64,000 nucleotides of DNA from assembly GCF_008831285.2 (NCBI RefSeq), contig NC_045138.2:39361115-39425114 (forward strand). The letters are read 5' to 3'. This document shows, piece by piece, positions 1-12,960 of the stretch. Made by a program: the position numbers and the translations under genes. Source of the DNA: Nymphaea colorata. Lineage: Eukaryota > Streptophyta > Magnoliopsida > Nymphaeales > Nymphaeaceae. Within the stretch, counting starts at the first letter, position 1, and the number at the start of each line of letters is the position of its first letter. The notes beneath the pieces are model-generated. The model was given only the letters and a program-made list of their open reading frames with translations. It was not told the origin of the DNA and made no database searches.

Positions 1-1100
1 AAGGATGCAAAGTGCGGAGACGACCAGGACGCGAGCAAAAAAACTGTTGTGAGAGTGAGAGGGAGAGGGGAAAGAGATGGGAGCGAGTTCCCAAGTAGGA
101 ACGACAGGTGATATCGGCCCAACAAACGGGCAGCAGCTCGAAGAGTTGACGAGTAGTTGTCTCAACGACCGCTGGCTCTGCTCCTTTTGGTTTTTAGTTT
201 TTTACCACCCACGATTTTTGTTCTCTTTATTTCCATCCCTCTGCTCTCTGCTGCCGCGTGAAACCAGAGGAGGGCGTACAAAACAAGAAAAGAAAAAAAG
301 GGCACCTGATTTCTTCGCTACGCCCCGAGCCCAGGCTCGAGGTTGACTAGCTTTCCGGAGATGTCGTCTTCCCCTTGGCTGTTAACCAGACCCCGAGGCG
401 CGCGCCCGACTTGTCGAAGGGGCGCGTTGATATGTTGTTGTGGCCGGAGCTGTGGAAGCGACGACGTTCGTTTGTTGCTTTCTTGTCCGACTTCGGGCTC
501 GCCGATCAATGAGGCGTCGATATGGTGCCGGCCAAGTGCATGATTCGGATAGGGAACGGGCCCACCGGGTTCGGGCCGGGCCGGGTCGGGTCAAAGAGAC
601 CGACGGCGTTCTCTCGACGAAAGGGTCCCGCCGGCTATTTTTTCTCGGGGTTGTTGACGGAAATTGGACTGCACAAATACAATCACGGGGGGCCGCGGGA
701 CTTACCAAACCGACGGTCCAGACCGGAGGCTGAACGTCGGCGTCGATCGCACGTTCCCAGCGACCCGGTCCACTCACTCCACCCGATTTTTAATCACTAT
801 ATATTGCAACATAAACATACATTTCTTCAAGGTTTTACACTTATAAAATTCACATCTGGGCATCCAAATTGCATCATCATAGAGACCATATTTAAGAAAA
901 ACAACATACAAAGAATAAAAATTTACCGGTTTGTGATACTCAACCACTCACCTGACTTAAAAGAACAAAAAGGAAAAATCCCGTTTGATTCTAATTGGGC
1001 CATTCAATTCGATTCCCCACCAAAGAGTCGATCGAGGTTTGATATGTGAGTCAAAGGTATTACGCATGCCATCTGTACTTGTTCGGATCCAGAAGGCCCT
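1..1100. other. GC-rich left edge, no gene recognised
   Basis: The first 800 bases are clearly richer in G+C than the following sequence, with a G/C-dense stretch near 565-600 built of repeated GGGCC/GGGTC words. Open frames exist on both strands, but none shows a recognisable domain, a consistent splice structure or plant-like codon use. The composition would fit the promoter or 5' leader of a gene lying beyond the left edge, but this is inference. Confidence 0.35.
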
Positions 1101-3728
1101 GCATCACCAGCAGTGCTGGCCTATATATATATATATATATATATAGATAATATGAGCCATGGGGCCATGTGTTCTCTGTCAAAATTTTCCTTCACAAATC
1201 TTCACTAGCCTATCTTGTCAACCAAAAATTTACATATCCCTTCTTGGTGAATGAAAGGAATCCAACTTGACTCTTCTTCCCTCCATATACATTAGCTTTC
1301 TTTTAAATCCCATTGTTATACAGAATATCTGCTTGAGTTTTTACTTTACAATTCTTGTTTTTAATTCGTAGAATAAACCGTTGATTTTTTTCATTTTTTA
1401 GTGTATATGCTTCTTGAGCACGTATTCTCGCCACATGCGTTTTGTGGGCACTGCCATATCATTTATATGAAAGATTGTCCGAGTTGTTGAATCTAGAAAT
1501 CGTATTTATAGTCACGTCATGTGGTGTTTGTTGGAATAAAGAACAGTATTTTAGATCGTATGTCTTAAGACTGTGTGTTTCGAAAAACGCAAAAGGCTCG
1601 ACTACTGGGGTTGCCGTTGTTCCCTCTTAAACGTAGTGATGCCCACAACATGCCACAGAACTTTTTGCATTTTTCAGAAAAAGACACCCAATGAATGAGC
1701 GACAAAATATTTTGATATAAAATAATGTGAACATCTATCGGTGAAAAGTTGCAACTTCTTTTTTTTTTCCAATAGTAAAAGTGGTAGCTACTTTTAAATA
1801 TATTGAGGCAAGTACCCCAAGTTTCTTGCTTCAGCAGCTTTGGGACTCCAGGCAAGATTCCTTGCTGAGCAACGCCTAAGATCAAACGGTCGTATACCTT
1901 TTTTTTTTACAACACAAAGAATTAATGCTTCCAGTATTTAAAATGAAAACTAGCCATCTACTAGCCCCTTTATTACAATGCCTCATCTACCTTCTCAGAC
2001 TTTATTGTGAATAAAATTATGACAATAAGAATATTTAAAAAAAAAAATTGAAACATAAACATGAAATGTACAGGCCGTACATGTCGTATCAATTAGAAAT
2101 GTTAATGAATTGGATTCAGATTAGATATAACTTTAATTATATCAGTTTTTTTTTTTGGATATTCGTATATTTAGTTTCGAATTCTGATTCAAATATGAGT
2201 ACAAAAAAAAGTCATATCCGAACATGAATCCAATTATTTTTTACTAAATTTTGTTAATTTTTACAATGTAAGAACATTAGATATAGGATATTTGTCAAAA
2301 AATAGATCCACTCATTGTTTTTTGTTGCCCAAATAAAAACCTAGTTTTTAGTAGGTCATCCAAACACATAAACCAGATTTGCAAAACTCATTAAAAAATT
2401 GCTTTTCACAAAACTAAATTTCTAAAAAAAAACCAATTTTTCAATGTATCATCCAAACTAAGGCAACAAAAGAAAATGTTGACTGCAATGCCTTAGTGTA
2501 CTTCTGGTTAAATAAGCTGACTTAGAACTCATGGCATAGCAATAAATTTTGGTTGGAGGGACCTTAGTTCAAAAATTTTCATGTCTTTAGGGACACTAAT
2601 ATACATAAATAATCAAGCATATGAAGCTAGTTATGCATGGTTATATTGTAACCCCATCACTGCTTGCATGTAGCACCCTCCAATCTAAAAGAAGTCTAGA
2701 ATTCATTTTCCCTCATATTTTGAAAAACAAAATCTTAGGACTTAATATTATTAAGAAATTCAATTTGACTTCATAAAACTTTGAAAATTATATAGGAGCC
2801 CACCCTAGAAAAAAAAAAAAAAAAATCTGTCTTTGCCCCTGTGATCAAGTACGCATTCCTGGCCACAAGGAATCTAATGATCTAACAAGGTGCATTAAGG
2901 TGTGTTTGAATGGTAGGGGGAACGACTGCATGTCCCATCCAAACACGGTAAAACTTTCCAGTCGCACGGGGTTCGATTGCCATCTTAAGGCACACGAGGT
3001 GGAACTTGGGTTCCCCGAAAAGTCTTTTACCAAGCCTTTGGACACGTGTTCGTCGGGGGTGAAAGATTGCATCCCATCGCCTGTTATGTCATAAAATATA
3101 ACCGCAGAGACAGGTTGTCTCTCTTTGAACATGAACTGAATAATTTTTTTTAAAATTTGTACATAATTGAATAATTTTTTTTATTTAATATTTTTTCAAA
3201 AATATAAAAATACATGAGGGCACATGAGCTTGCCAGCCCTTTCATCTCTCCGACCTCACTTAGTTGTCGTGAAATATATGCTCTAAAAGAACATACTATT
3301 TTTGTTTTTTGAAATATATGTGAGCGTGTTCTTACATACAATTCGATTTCAATTCTCCTATGAATAAAATATAATATATAATATTTTAGGACCTGGAAAG
3401 TACGGAAAACCAATAAATTGTTAACCTCTAATTCACTAAAAAAATGAATATGGTGTGAGAATGTCGAACACCAACAATATATAATTATTGCATGACATGT
3501 TTAAGTACTGGTGGTGTTTTCAAAATCAAATCATGTCAATTTTGACGACAGGTTTACTGCTATTCCAGCGTCACAAAAAGGGCTCCACACTGATGCATCC
3601 ACATTTTTTTTTTGTATTATTATTGTTGGATTCGCCGGCGATGGGGATTAAAAGACAATCGATTCCCGTCAATGATTACTTTCACAGATTATTACAGCGT
3701 CAGTAATTTTGTATTTACCTTACACTCC

Positions 3729-3850
3729 CAACAAAAAACTTTCTTTGCTCAAGGATACGAGAGAGTAACCGTATTTTATGTTTACATTCAGTGCACTCGC
3801 AACCAAAAACTTTCTTTGCTTGAAGATATGAGACGGTGACCGTATTTCAT
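3729..3850. repeat. diverged tandem duplication, period 71 bp
   Basis: The block beginning CAACAAAAAACTTTCTTTG at 3729 is repeated from 3800 as CAACCAAAAACTTTCTTTG. The similarity continues through ACGAGAGAGTAACCGTATTTTA versus a slightly changed second copy. Several substitutions separate the copies, so the duplication is not recent. Confidence 0.7.
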
Positions 3851-3965
3851 AGGAAAGGAATTAGGTGGTACCAAGTTCATACGAAGAAGAAGGGGAAGAG
3901 GAATTCTTGTGGAAATCAGCTAATGACACCATTCGCTTTACTACAGACTGGATGTATCTTGTATT

Positions 3966-4043
3966 CTTGTTGTTGTTGTTGTTGTTGCTGCTGATGTAAT
4001 TTCTGGTGTTGTCGTCGTCGTTGTTGTTGCTGCTGATGTAATT
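3966..4043. repeat. GTT/GTC trinucleotide repeat, two related blocks
   Basis: Two runs of GTTGTT... are each followed by the word GCTGCTGATGTAATTT (near 3987 and 4029), so a short unit containing microsatellite plus flank has been duplicated. The minus strand reads as poly-Asn in one frame, but no gene context supports coding. Confidence 0.65.
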
Positions 4044-5395
4044 TTCGATGAGCAAGTTGATTATCACTCATTACTTAGAAAAGATCTAGCAGTGGACCCT
4101 TACTTTGTCTTGAGCTGCATCATCATCAGCGATAGCGACGATATATCACTCAACTTAGGCACCGTTCCTATCGTCATAGCGCCCATAGGGATCAGACTAG
4201 ACATGCACTTCTTCATGTTCCTCTATTTCGACCAGCTGTGCTATGCCGCCTGATACAGCTGGTGCGATTTCAAATTTGTTTAGTCCAATCTCGTAACAAA
4301 ATGTGAACCCGCTTACTAACTGGATTTGGATTTTGTAAAAGTTTGGTAAACTTATTGGAAAGTTTGATTTTCAATCCGTACAAGGTGAAGAGTTTAATAT
4401 CCAGACTGCAATTAGTGAGCATAATTAAACAGGGATCAGCCCCAGTATACCAGCTTAATTATTGTTCAAAAAAAAAAAAATTCGGGTACTAAGCGAGCAG
4501 TTTTCTTATTTTTAAGACCAGCCAAGAGAGCATTCCTACAACTTGAAAAATATTTTTCTTACTCCTACCAAGAAGTCGCTGAATTAATTCATCGGGTTCC
4601 ATGATAAGCAAGAGAAAGAATAGATTCTTCCTCCTTACAAGAAGCGTTTTCGTTTTTTCTCTCGGGGAAAAGAATACTTTCGCAGTTGTCAAAATGAAGT
4701 AATTCCATTGTGCAAAAGAAAAACCAGCAAGAGAATAGGGAAAGATATCATCGCCGGAAATTGAACCATTAAATCTTATTAACAGGTAATCATGGCAGAA
4801 AAAATAAGTTTACCACCGGCACAAAATGGAACCGTAAAATAGATGGACCTTATTTTTTGGCTAAAGAATGCCGGAAGACGGACGGTAAATAAATTTTGGT
4901 TCTTTTCCAAACATGCTCAATCAAACAGGTACAGTTGTTTTCCCGATTAATGTTGTTGAAGATAACCTTACCTTTTCTGCAGTTAAGACACATTGCTCCT
5001 ACCATTATATTGCTATTGCGTTTGCACGAATCAGGACATAAGTGGCGCGAAAGCTTTGTTTACAACTATTATTGGTGCAGATGCAATTACATCTAGAGAC
5101 GTATTTATCTCATGGCATTTAGTAAGGTGCCGGACTTTTTCCTTTTTGAAGCTCTGCTTCCTTTTTCACTTGAAGTTTTCCTGCATCTTCCAACTTCAAC
5201 CCACAATTACATTGCGTCATTCTTCCCCTGTCGTTTTCTTATTCCTTTGCTTAGTTTTCATGTAGGCGCATCTTTGTTTGTCCTTTTCCGTTTTTTTTGG
5301 TGGACTTCGAGTGACGGTGAAGAGGAGGTTATCCCATCATCAGCAGGCTGAAAGCGCCTTGATTCAGGTCCTTTTCTGCCTAAAGTAGGGATGAA

Positions 5396-6075
5396 CAATG
5401 AGTGGTTCGGCTTGGAGTACGAGCTAAGTTATTTGCTTAATCAGTTGACCTCGAGTTCATGAGTCGACTCATTCAAATAATCGAGTTGAGTTCGAGCTCA
5501 ATACGTAAATGTCGAGTCGTGTTCGGGCGTTAATCGAGTTTGTCGAGCCTTAATCGAGTCGAGCTCAAACTCAACAACACGTAATGATGAATATCAATTC
5601 TATTCAAACGAGTTTCTCGAGCTTTAATCGAGTCGAGGTCGAGCTCAAGCTCAACAAGTAACGGCGAATATCAATTCTATTCAAATGAGTTTGTCGAGCC
5701 TTAATCGAGTCGAACTCGAGCTTGAGCTCAACACGTAACTGCCGAGCCGAGTTCGAGCGTTAATCGAGTTTGTCGAGCCTTAATCGAGTCGAGCTTAAAC
5801 TCAACACGTAACAATGAATATCAATTCTATTCAAACGAGTTTCTCGAATTTAATCGAGTCGAGCTCGAGCTCAAGCTCAACAGGTAATAGTGAAGATCAG
5901 TTCTATTCAAATGAGTTTGTCGAACCTTAATCGAGTCGAACTCCAGCTTGAGCTCAACACCTAACTGTCGAGTCGAGCTCGAGCTGCTTCCATCGAGCCA
6001 TTCTCAAGCTTGAAGTTTTATTAGTCAAGCCGAGTTCAAGTTGATTGAACTGGGGCTCGACTCCGCTGGTGTTCG
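5396..6075. repeat. two-level tandem array of TCGAG/GAGCTC motifs
   Basis: A roughly 680-bp block is dense in TCGAG, GAGTCGAGCTC and TTAATCGAGT words. Within it a higher-order unit starts at 5510 and again at 5740 (units of 230 and 226 bp), with a third partial start at 5966. Each unit contains two half-units of about 115 bp that carry ATCAATTCTATTCAAA and GAGTTTNTCGA. The same TCGAG-type words occupy the ends of the hAT-like element at 19845-20737, which suggests a shared transposon family. Outer ends near 5388 (TAGGGATGAACA) and 6085 are only weakly inverted, and I see no target duplication here. Confidence 0.75.
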
Positions 6076-6085
6076 TATCTGCAAA

Positions 6086-8480
6086 AAAAATACTAAATAT
6101 GCAACTTGCACAAGAAACTTACCTTTTTTTCGTTGATTTGACTGTGGTTAGCAGCCCATGCCCCATGGCAGTTCTTTTGTTGGCAGAATGTGCATTAACT
6201 ACGAATACTTTATAGAAGGCGCCAAACTGTTGGTTATATAACAATATTACATTAAAACTTCGAAACTGTTCATTCATTCGGTTGGTTTATATGATATATG
6301 CCATGGTTGAAGTGGGTAGATGCAAATTATGTTAGCGCGAGCGAGTTTATTTTTTTACTTCATGTTAAAGTGTGCATCTACAATGTATTCAAATCGTTAG
6401 GGAACAGCAAGCGATGTGGGTAGAATGCAAATGGATCTGGATCTCGATTGGGTTTTGGAATTTCTCGGCAGGTCCGAAGTCGGCTTCGTTTGGAAAACCT
6501 AAATCAGACCCGGGGGAGCCGAACCAAAACAGTACTCAACTCATCGGAGCCGATCTGGGGGGACCCGGTTGAGATCCAGGACTCCACAGGGATTTATGGA
6601 TCTTAAAACGTGATGGGCAGTCTCGGCCCGGATTCAGATTTGGAGTCAGGCTTCTGACCAGGGTCAACCGGGTCTGCTGAGTTTGACTGCCTTGGTTTGA
6701 GACTGGTCTGACTTCCCACCTACCCAATTAGTTAGAGATAAACCACACCAGTCTCTCTCTCCCTCCCTTTCTCTGTCTCCTCGTGGGTACGAAAAGACGG
6801 GTGGACAAAGTTGGTCCTTACGACTCATGGTTTAGTTCATTCAATGGGGTCAGCTTGGTCTACAGGCCATGTTTGTAGCAACATTGTACGATACAAAGAG
6901 CAGGCCCTCTCTAGATTCTGTGACATGTTTCACCAAAAAAATTTGGTCACTCCGCTGCCTCTTTCTGCTGCTCAATCATGAGAAACAGAGAGGTTGCGTG
7001 TGCTGAGATGTTTGTCTGTGAGAGATTCCTTGAAGTTCTATTGATCAATCTTCCGTTCAGTTCCATTTTTGAGTTATGTGGACTTGGGTATGACCTTTTC
7101 TTGTCATTCATGTCGGTGTAACTTGAAGGGCATATGCATTAAGCAGTCTACTTACTTGAGAGGAGAAGCAGCTTGGGATCCCTCTTCTGGTGCAAAACCA
7201 GATGATTCCTAGGAGCCGTCCTCTTTTGTTCTGCCTTTTTCTTCTTTCATGTAGTTCGTGTTTATCATGTCTTGTTTGGAAAGTCTTTCGTAAGCTTAAA
7301 CTATTGGTTCTTGGGCAGCACATGTATGCCACGCTATTATTCTTTTTTTTTTTATTATATATTTTTTAACTGTTGGCAGTTAAAATCAGAGATCTTCACG
7401 AGACAGTTTTTGTTTTTTTACCCGGGTACATTATAACTTGCTCGAATTACAAGTATTGGTGCTCAATTATTGATGCAAATGCTTCCGAATAATGTGAAAA
7501 CCTGAATCATACTACCATTAAGTACGGTGATCTTGACTTACACAGTGTAGCGATTGAATTCACGGAATTGCTAAACTCCAGACCGAGAACAGAAAGAATC
7601 TTTCCTGAAGTCTTGCCTCGAGTTGCCAATCCTTAATTAATGCTGGTGCAATGTATTTGTTAATCTGATATTCTTCTAAAACTGGCTGCAAAGCATGTTA
7701 ATGGAAATATTGGACGAACATCCTGCAACTGTTCTAATAGTAAATTTTACTGTTTACGGTCACTTGATTAACAGAATCTCAGGAAGAAAGGATGACCCTT
7801 GCTTTTGTTAAAAAGTATATTGTCGCAGAAAGAAACCCTCCAATTTTTCCAAGAAGATCTTATCAAAATGGTGAATTATGGAAATTTTCTTACCTGTAAT
7901 CTGAAAGTGTCTTGGAAATGCAAAACGGACCTGAATTTTTATGCAAGATCTCGGGGTACTGAAGTGATATTATATTCTTATTCACTATGCCCCATGCTTC
8001 AGATGATACACGACAATTTTACATGATAGAAAAGCAAATTTGTGGAATCTAAGCAGAATCATGGAGGTACTTTGAGAAACATCACAAACGAAAGAGCAAA
8101 AGCAGAACCATGGATGTAGGTCCGTGGAATTAACCACGTAAACTTTTGTCTCTCTCTCTCATCTTTCTTTCTCTCAAAACCACCAAAACACCTGGTATAT
8201 TTATAAACAAATGCGGCAAAAAGGTGCAACTAGACCTGAAACTTCAATCAAGGAAATTCAGCCTTTTATATTTTCGAAAAAAAAAAAGGTGCTGCATCAC
8301 GAATCCCCACTGGAAGGGGTCAAGTTAAATAAGCACCTGGTAAGATTTGATGAGTCCTTCACCCGCCAAGTTATGAACGGCAAGGAATCAAACAGTTAAC
8401 TGGATATCCAATCAAGAGAACATCAAACCTCGCACAACTGGAGCAGGTCTAACATCGGAGGGTAACTTCAATGAAGCATT
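6086..8480. other. intergenic region downstream of SIG5, no gene recognised
   Basis: No coding exon recognised on either strand. A segment near 6440-6700 carries CCGGGT/GACCCGG-type words common in plant dispersed repeats, and CT microsatellites lie near 6751-6780 and 8148-8174. The right end leads into the probable 3' flank of SIG5. Confidence 0.4.
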
Positions 8481-8900
8481 GAAGATTCAAAGTGGACAAT
8501 CATTCCTGGTCTTCAGTATCACCAAAACCCATCCTACATAATTGAATGCAGAGCCTACATGCTTAACAGAACCGAAGTGCAGATCTTACAGATTTACATG
8601 ACTAGAAGTATGAAATTCACATATCATATATATAAATTGTGGAAAAATTTTAATCACTGCATAAGATATATGATACATATTTGCAAATGCATAGATCCTT
8701 TTAAGGATAAGCATCAATTATACAAGAGTAAAGACTCGGCCCGTGACTGAATTTCTGGTATAAATTCATATGTACAGGTATCGTGACATGACATGGCATA
8801 AAGCTTCTTCTTGGTTCATGACTGAAGCAGGTCATGATGTATGATGATCATGATGTTGGTGAAGAGTGCAAAACTCATGCAATTGCTGCCGCGACTGTGG

Positions 8901-11900
8901 TTACATGACGTATCTGCGAAGGTAATCGACTCGAGCTGGATGCTTAAGCTTCATGAGTGCCTTCACTTCATGCTTTCGAACCATCTCTCTTGAAATGCTC
9001 AGGTTTCCAGCAATCTCCCCCAGTGTCCTGTCACCTTTTCCATCAAGTCCATATCGTTGCCTAATCACCAAACTTTCCTTCGGCTTCAATGAGTCTAACT
9101 GCAGGGGAAGCCAGTGTACATATTAAACACATGCTTTATAAAAAAAAAAAAAGTCACCTTCCTGTTTGGAAGAAGGAAATTGGTGGATGGAAATTGGGAG
9201 CTTGTTTATGATGTGTCCATTCATGGAAGAAAAACCAGCGATATAATAATTGGACCTCGTGAGTACACTAAATTTGCCTTGGAAGAAAGCCTCTTGGCAC
9301 TTAGGTTGCTTAAGCATGAATATAGCAGCGAGAATAGGTTCCTATTTTTTTCGTTTTCTCTTTTCTGATTACCACTGGTTACAGTAAGACTGGTTCCCCC
9401 ACGATAAAGCAAAAAACCAACGATAGAAACAGACATTAACACCATACACAACCAATAATTCCAGCTAAGTGCAAAAGATTCAGTGAAACGATCAGACAAG
9501 GAATGCCTCAGCTGGATTTGGCACGTCACCTGTTCAGTAACATGAATTAGCACAGCATCGTTCAGTTAAATTGTCTATATAACCGACTTAGAAGCGGGAC
9601 ATACTGGTCCCAAAGCCTGTGACCCTGCATCTGAATGAAAATGATGTTAGGGGAAGATAGCTAATGTAGAGTTATCTGGGTGAGAATGAAGGCGATAATC
9701 ATAATTGGGAACTTCATGCTTCAGAGTGTCTGATTGCAAGATGCTGAACAATCAGTCTGGATGAAGCCCCACTTGACTGTACAGGGGCTGGATAAAGCTA
9801 AGCTGATGATAGTTTGGGTGAGTTTAGTATGAAAAATGTCAATATCTAACACATAACGGCCTAGTGTGGGGAATAAATTGCTCCATCCGGTGATCGGCTG
9901 GAATCTCATAATCAGAAAAACTAAAGCTGGCAAATGAGATACATATATCTTTGAAGAGATGATCACATAACGCCTATTCATGGAAAAATTTCTTTCAAAA
10001 ATGACTTACCACGTCATCAAGAGCAAGTCTCAGAATTGCAGGTGATCTACGCCTCTCAAAACCAACTCCTTCCATATCTGTTACTCCCTTTAGGAACTCC
10101 TCTTGTGTTGTGGAGTGCCTTGCATTCAAAGAGAGCACCTGTTTTGACGCCCGCATAACTTCATGGTATCTTTCAAATGAAATCCCAACCTTTTCTATTA
10201 TCTCTTCTTCGGTTGGCATTCTTTCCAGCTCAAACAGTAGTTCTAGTTTTGCCCTTTGTATCTCTAATCTTACCTGCAGAATACCCAGATGTTAGTTTTC
10301 CATCTCACCCATCTTTGCCCCCCAAGCACGAGCGAACATAATCTGTAACTAGATTTATTTTCCAGTTACATAACTCAGGAAGTAGAAATTATGAGCGTAT
10401 AGCAAAGAACTTCAAACTTCAACCACTCTAATTTATTGATCATGTTCGACCTTTTTGCATGGAAGGCTGAGTCTCATAACACAAGTATCCATGTTAGAGA
10501 AATGTCTCCCACCTTCATATGCAACAGTAAACCATTGGGCCCATAAACCATTAGGGCTCAACTTGGACTGTCTCATCCGTAGGGAGTCCAGAAATCCTAA
10601 ACCTTTTGTATTCTTATGAACCAAAATCTTGTTGGCCATGCTAATGGTTCAACAGATGAGTTTCCAAAATCAATAGAAAGACATACATCTAAGTATACGA
10701 AATCTTACATGACCACCAGCAGACATGAATCACAAGCATACCATCATTTGAAGTTTCAAACAACATTCCGTTGATTAAAACACCGAAATAAAGGCAAGTT
10801 CACATCAAAAGACACTACATATATCGCAAGTTCAGGTTGTAATATTGTTGAAGCAAAATGTAGATAAAGTGCTAATTGAGGGGGTTAGGTAGCCAAATTG
10901 TTGGTCATGGACAGAGGAAGCAAGGATGCGACTACGCAAGATGAGCTTAACTAGGTAGAAGGCCAACATGATAATTATCTCACTCATAAGCATACCGTGT
11001 GGAGTTTAGTTTATTTATTAGGCAGTTTAAGATAGTTAGTTATCAATTAAATGTTTCCATTAAATGTTTCCAGTGGAAAAAATCTAGCTGTCTGGAGCTC
11101 TGCCACTTTGAAGTATTCAATAGTTAGGGTTGAGATGACACTACAACTGCACAATTCTTTGTCTATCGCATGCGAAAGCTTTTTCTTCACTTATTTCAGA
11201 GTATATGCATGTCTATGGCTGGTTCAGAAGGGTTATTTTGCAGCATTGAACTCTTTCAATTGAAGAGAGAAACAAGGCAATAGTATGACTTACAGATTCT
11301 AAGCCAAACGAGACACGCGTAAAGCTTGACAGGGTCAATGATCGCATTATTGCATGACGGATCCAGAAGAGGCCATAAGTGGAGAGACGAAATCCTCGTT
11401 TTGGTTCAAACCGATCAATGGCCATTATCAAACCTTTTGCCCCAGCTTGACAGAAATCCTGGAATTTGGAACCGCTTGCAATTTCTTGATAATATTTGTT
11501 TATCACAAATAAAACCAGGCGAAGATTGTGCTGCACCAAGACAGAAGGAAAGCTACAGTGAGAGGATATCCTATTAAAACTACAGCCTTTGACCTGCCAA
11601 TTGCATGAAATATTCTATTGGAATAAAAAGTCGACTAAAGTATCGTGACAATCAACAAATAGTCAAGGATTGAACCTGCCAAACAATTTCCAATGAGTTT
11701 GATGATCTTTCACATAGAAATCCTTCAATTTTATGATAAGGTTCGTATATTAAGAGTTTTCTCTACCGTGTAATTAAGCAATTATTTGGTCATGAAGCGG
11801 TACTGGCTTCTATTCTGCTATCTGATACAAGAGGACATAAAATACGTCTACCTAGTGCCTACAGAAACAAGCAATCAAACGGGTGTAGGGGGGGGGGGGG

Positions 11901-12954
11901 GGGGGGGGGGTAGTGGGGGAGAGAGAGAGAGAGAAAGAGAGACCTTGACAAGCTTGTTTCTTGCAGCTTTGCCCAGTTGCAATTGTCTCCTAAGTTCAGG
12001 CACACTCATGTTGGTGGCTGTTGCAAGTTCAACATCAGTGGGTGTTCTTTCCAGGTCCCTCTCCAAGTTTTCCTTCACTTGAAGAATAGCCTAAAAACAT
12101 AAGGAAAAAAAACTTAGAAACGATCAAGCCAAGAAGAAAAGATCGAAGACCAAAAAATGGAAAATGGAAAGACAGAGAAAGAAAGATAAAAGAACAGCGG
12201 TTCCCCACGTAATCTATAAAGCAGAAATCTGGACTTTCACCTTCATTGGCTGCATCAATTTGAATAGCCAGGTGTGCTCGGAAGAAGGAAGTACAGGTGG
12301 GATCTTCATTTTCTTCCAATCCGTGCTGACTAAATCAGTGGAAGCAGAGTGCTCCCTGAGAAGCCTGTCAACATCCCCTGTTTCTCGTGCTCTCTTGTCC
12401 TGCAGTTTGGAACCACTAGTCGTCTCTTCTTTCTTGATATTCTTCAAAGCAATCCTACTCTCTAGGCTTAGGCGCTTACTCCTCCTCCTCCCATTAAAGA
12501 CGACGCCACTTGCACCGGCATCACTCTCTGAATTAGCAGTCCCTTGGTCCTTCTTACTTCTTTTCCGCCTATTCCGATCGCGGGGAGCTTCCAGTTCCAT
12601 ATCAGGAACATGGGTAGGGCTCAGCTTATATATGTTCTCGAGGGCGGCCGCGGCTTCGTCATAATCGATTTCCACAATATCAATAACAGCTGCATTGGCT
12701 GTCTTCCTGGGTTTTCTGCCCCTTCTCTTCTTGGGCTGGTGATTAATAGTCTCAAGACTCTCAACAGCTAAAGGCAGGTGTTCTGACGAAGTTGACAATG
12801 CCGAAGAACTCTTGGGTTTTTGAGCGATCTGTTGATCCGATTTGAAGGCTAAAACAAGCGGTTTCCTCAGAGAATAAGAGTTGTTCGTCTTGAATCTCAA
12901 ATCAAAGCCCAGCGGACCACGCGAAGCCGAACCAGAGACGGTGAAAACTCCCAT
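8901..12954 (-). CDS. SIG5: SIG5, plastid RNA polymerase sigma factor
   Basis: Nuclear-encoded sigma-70 factor that gives promoter specificity to the bacterial-type plastid RNA polymerase. Coding exons on the minus strand, in transcript order: 12241-12954, 11944-12090, 11294-11530, 10010-10273, 8901-9098. All introns are GT-AG and phase 0. The product is 519 aa; the family member in Arabidopsis is about 517 aa. Residues 1-40 look like a transit peptide, starting [17 protein letters not shown] basic stretch [10 protein letters not shown] lies at 75-84. Exon 3 holds region 2, including [13 protein letters not shown]. Exon 4 holds region 3, and exon 5 holds region 4 with [17 protein letters not shown] and an HTH ending in DYLRRYVM. 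The closeness to SIG5 across exons 1-5, especially the N-terminus, separates it from SIG1-4 and SIG6. The ATG at 12952-12954 is chosen because upstream in-frame codons give no other ATG. SIG5 family members respond to blue light and stress. Confidence 0.96.
11888..11943. repeat. G23 homopolymer plus GA tract beside a SIG5 splice donor
   Basis: A run of 23 G (11888-11910) is followed by GGGGGAGAGAGAG...; in the SIG5 transcript this reads as a CU-rich stretch then C23. It sits immediately downstream of the exon 2 donor, whose sequence AAG|GTCTCT is a weak match to the usual GTAAGT. The homopolymer length is likely variable and may be imprecise in the assembly. Confidence 0.85.
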
Positions 12955-12960
12955 GCCAAA

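Larger units (their letters stand above)
1101..5395. other. AT-rich intergenic region with decayed repeats
   Basis: No gene seen. The stretch holds a (TA)n run at about 1122-1144 and poly-A/T tracts. A repeat segment near 2100-2230 (ATTTAG...GATTCAAATATGA words) recurs in diverged form near 53100-53160, so it belongs to a dispersed family. A diverged 71-bp tandem duplication lies at 3729-3850 and GTT/GTC trinucleotide repeats at 3966-4035. A segment at about 4484-4760 has a composition unlike its surroundings and may be organelle-derived. Confidence 0.4.

Noticed and set aside
382-777. 131-codon minus-strand frame at the left edge
   Set aside because: Low-complexity Arg/Pro/Ser/Thr composition from GC-rich sequence, with no motif or splice support.
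2965-2982. tRNA-like B-box (GGTTCGATT)
   Set aside because: No A-box at the right distance and no cloverleaf can be drawn around it.
9114-9368. 84-codon plus-strand frame
   Set aside because: It lies inside SIG5 intron 4, and no domain is recognised.
11786-12082. Plus-strand frame with a poly-Gly run
   Set aside because: The glycine run is the G23 homopolymer in a SIG5 intron, and the rest is antisense to SIG5 exon 2.
12164-12664. 166-codon plus-strand frame
   Set aside because: Antisense shadow of SIG5 exon 1; the minus strand matches a known family along its whole length.
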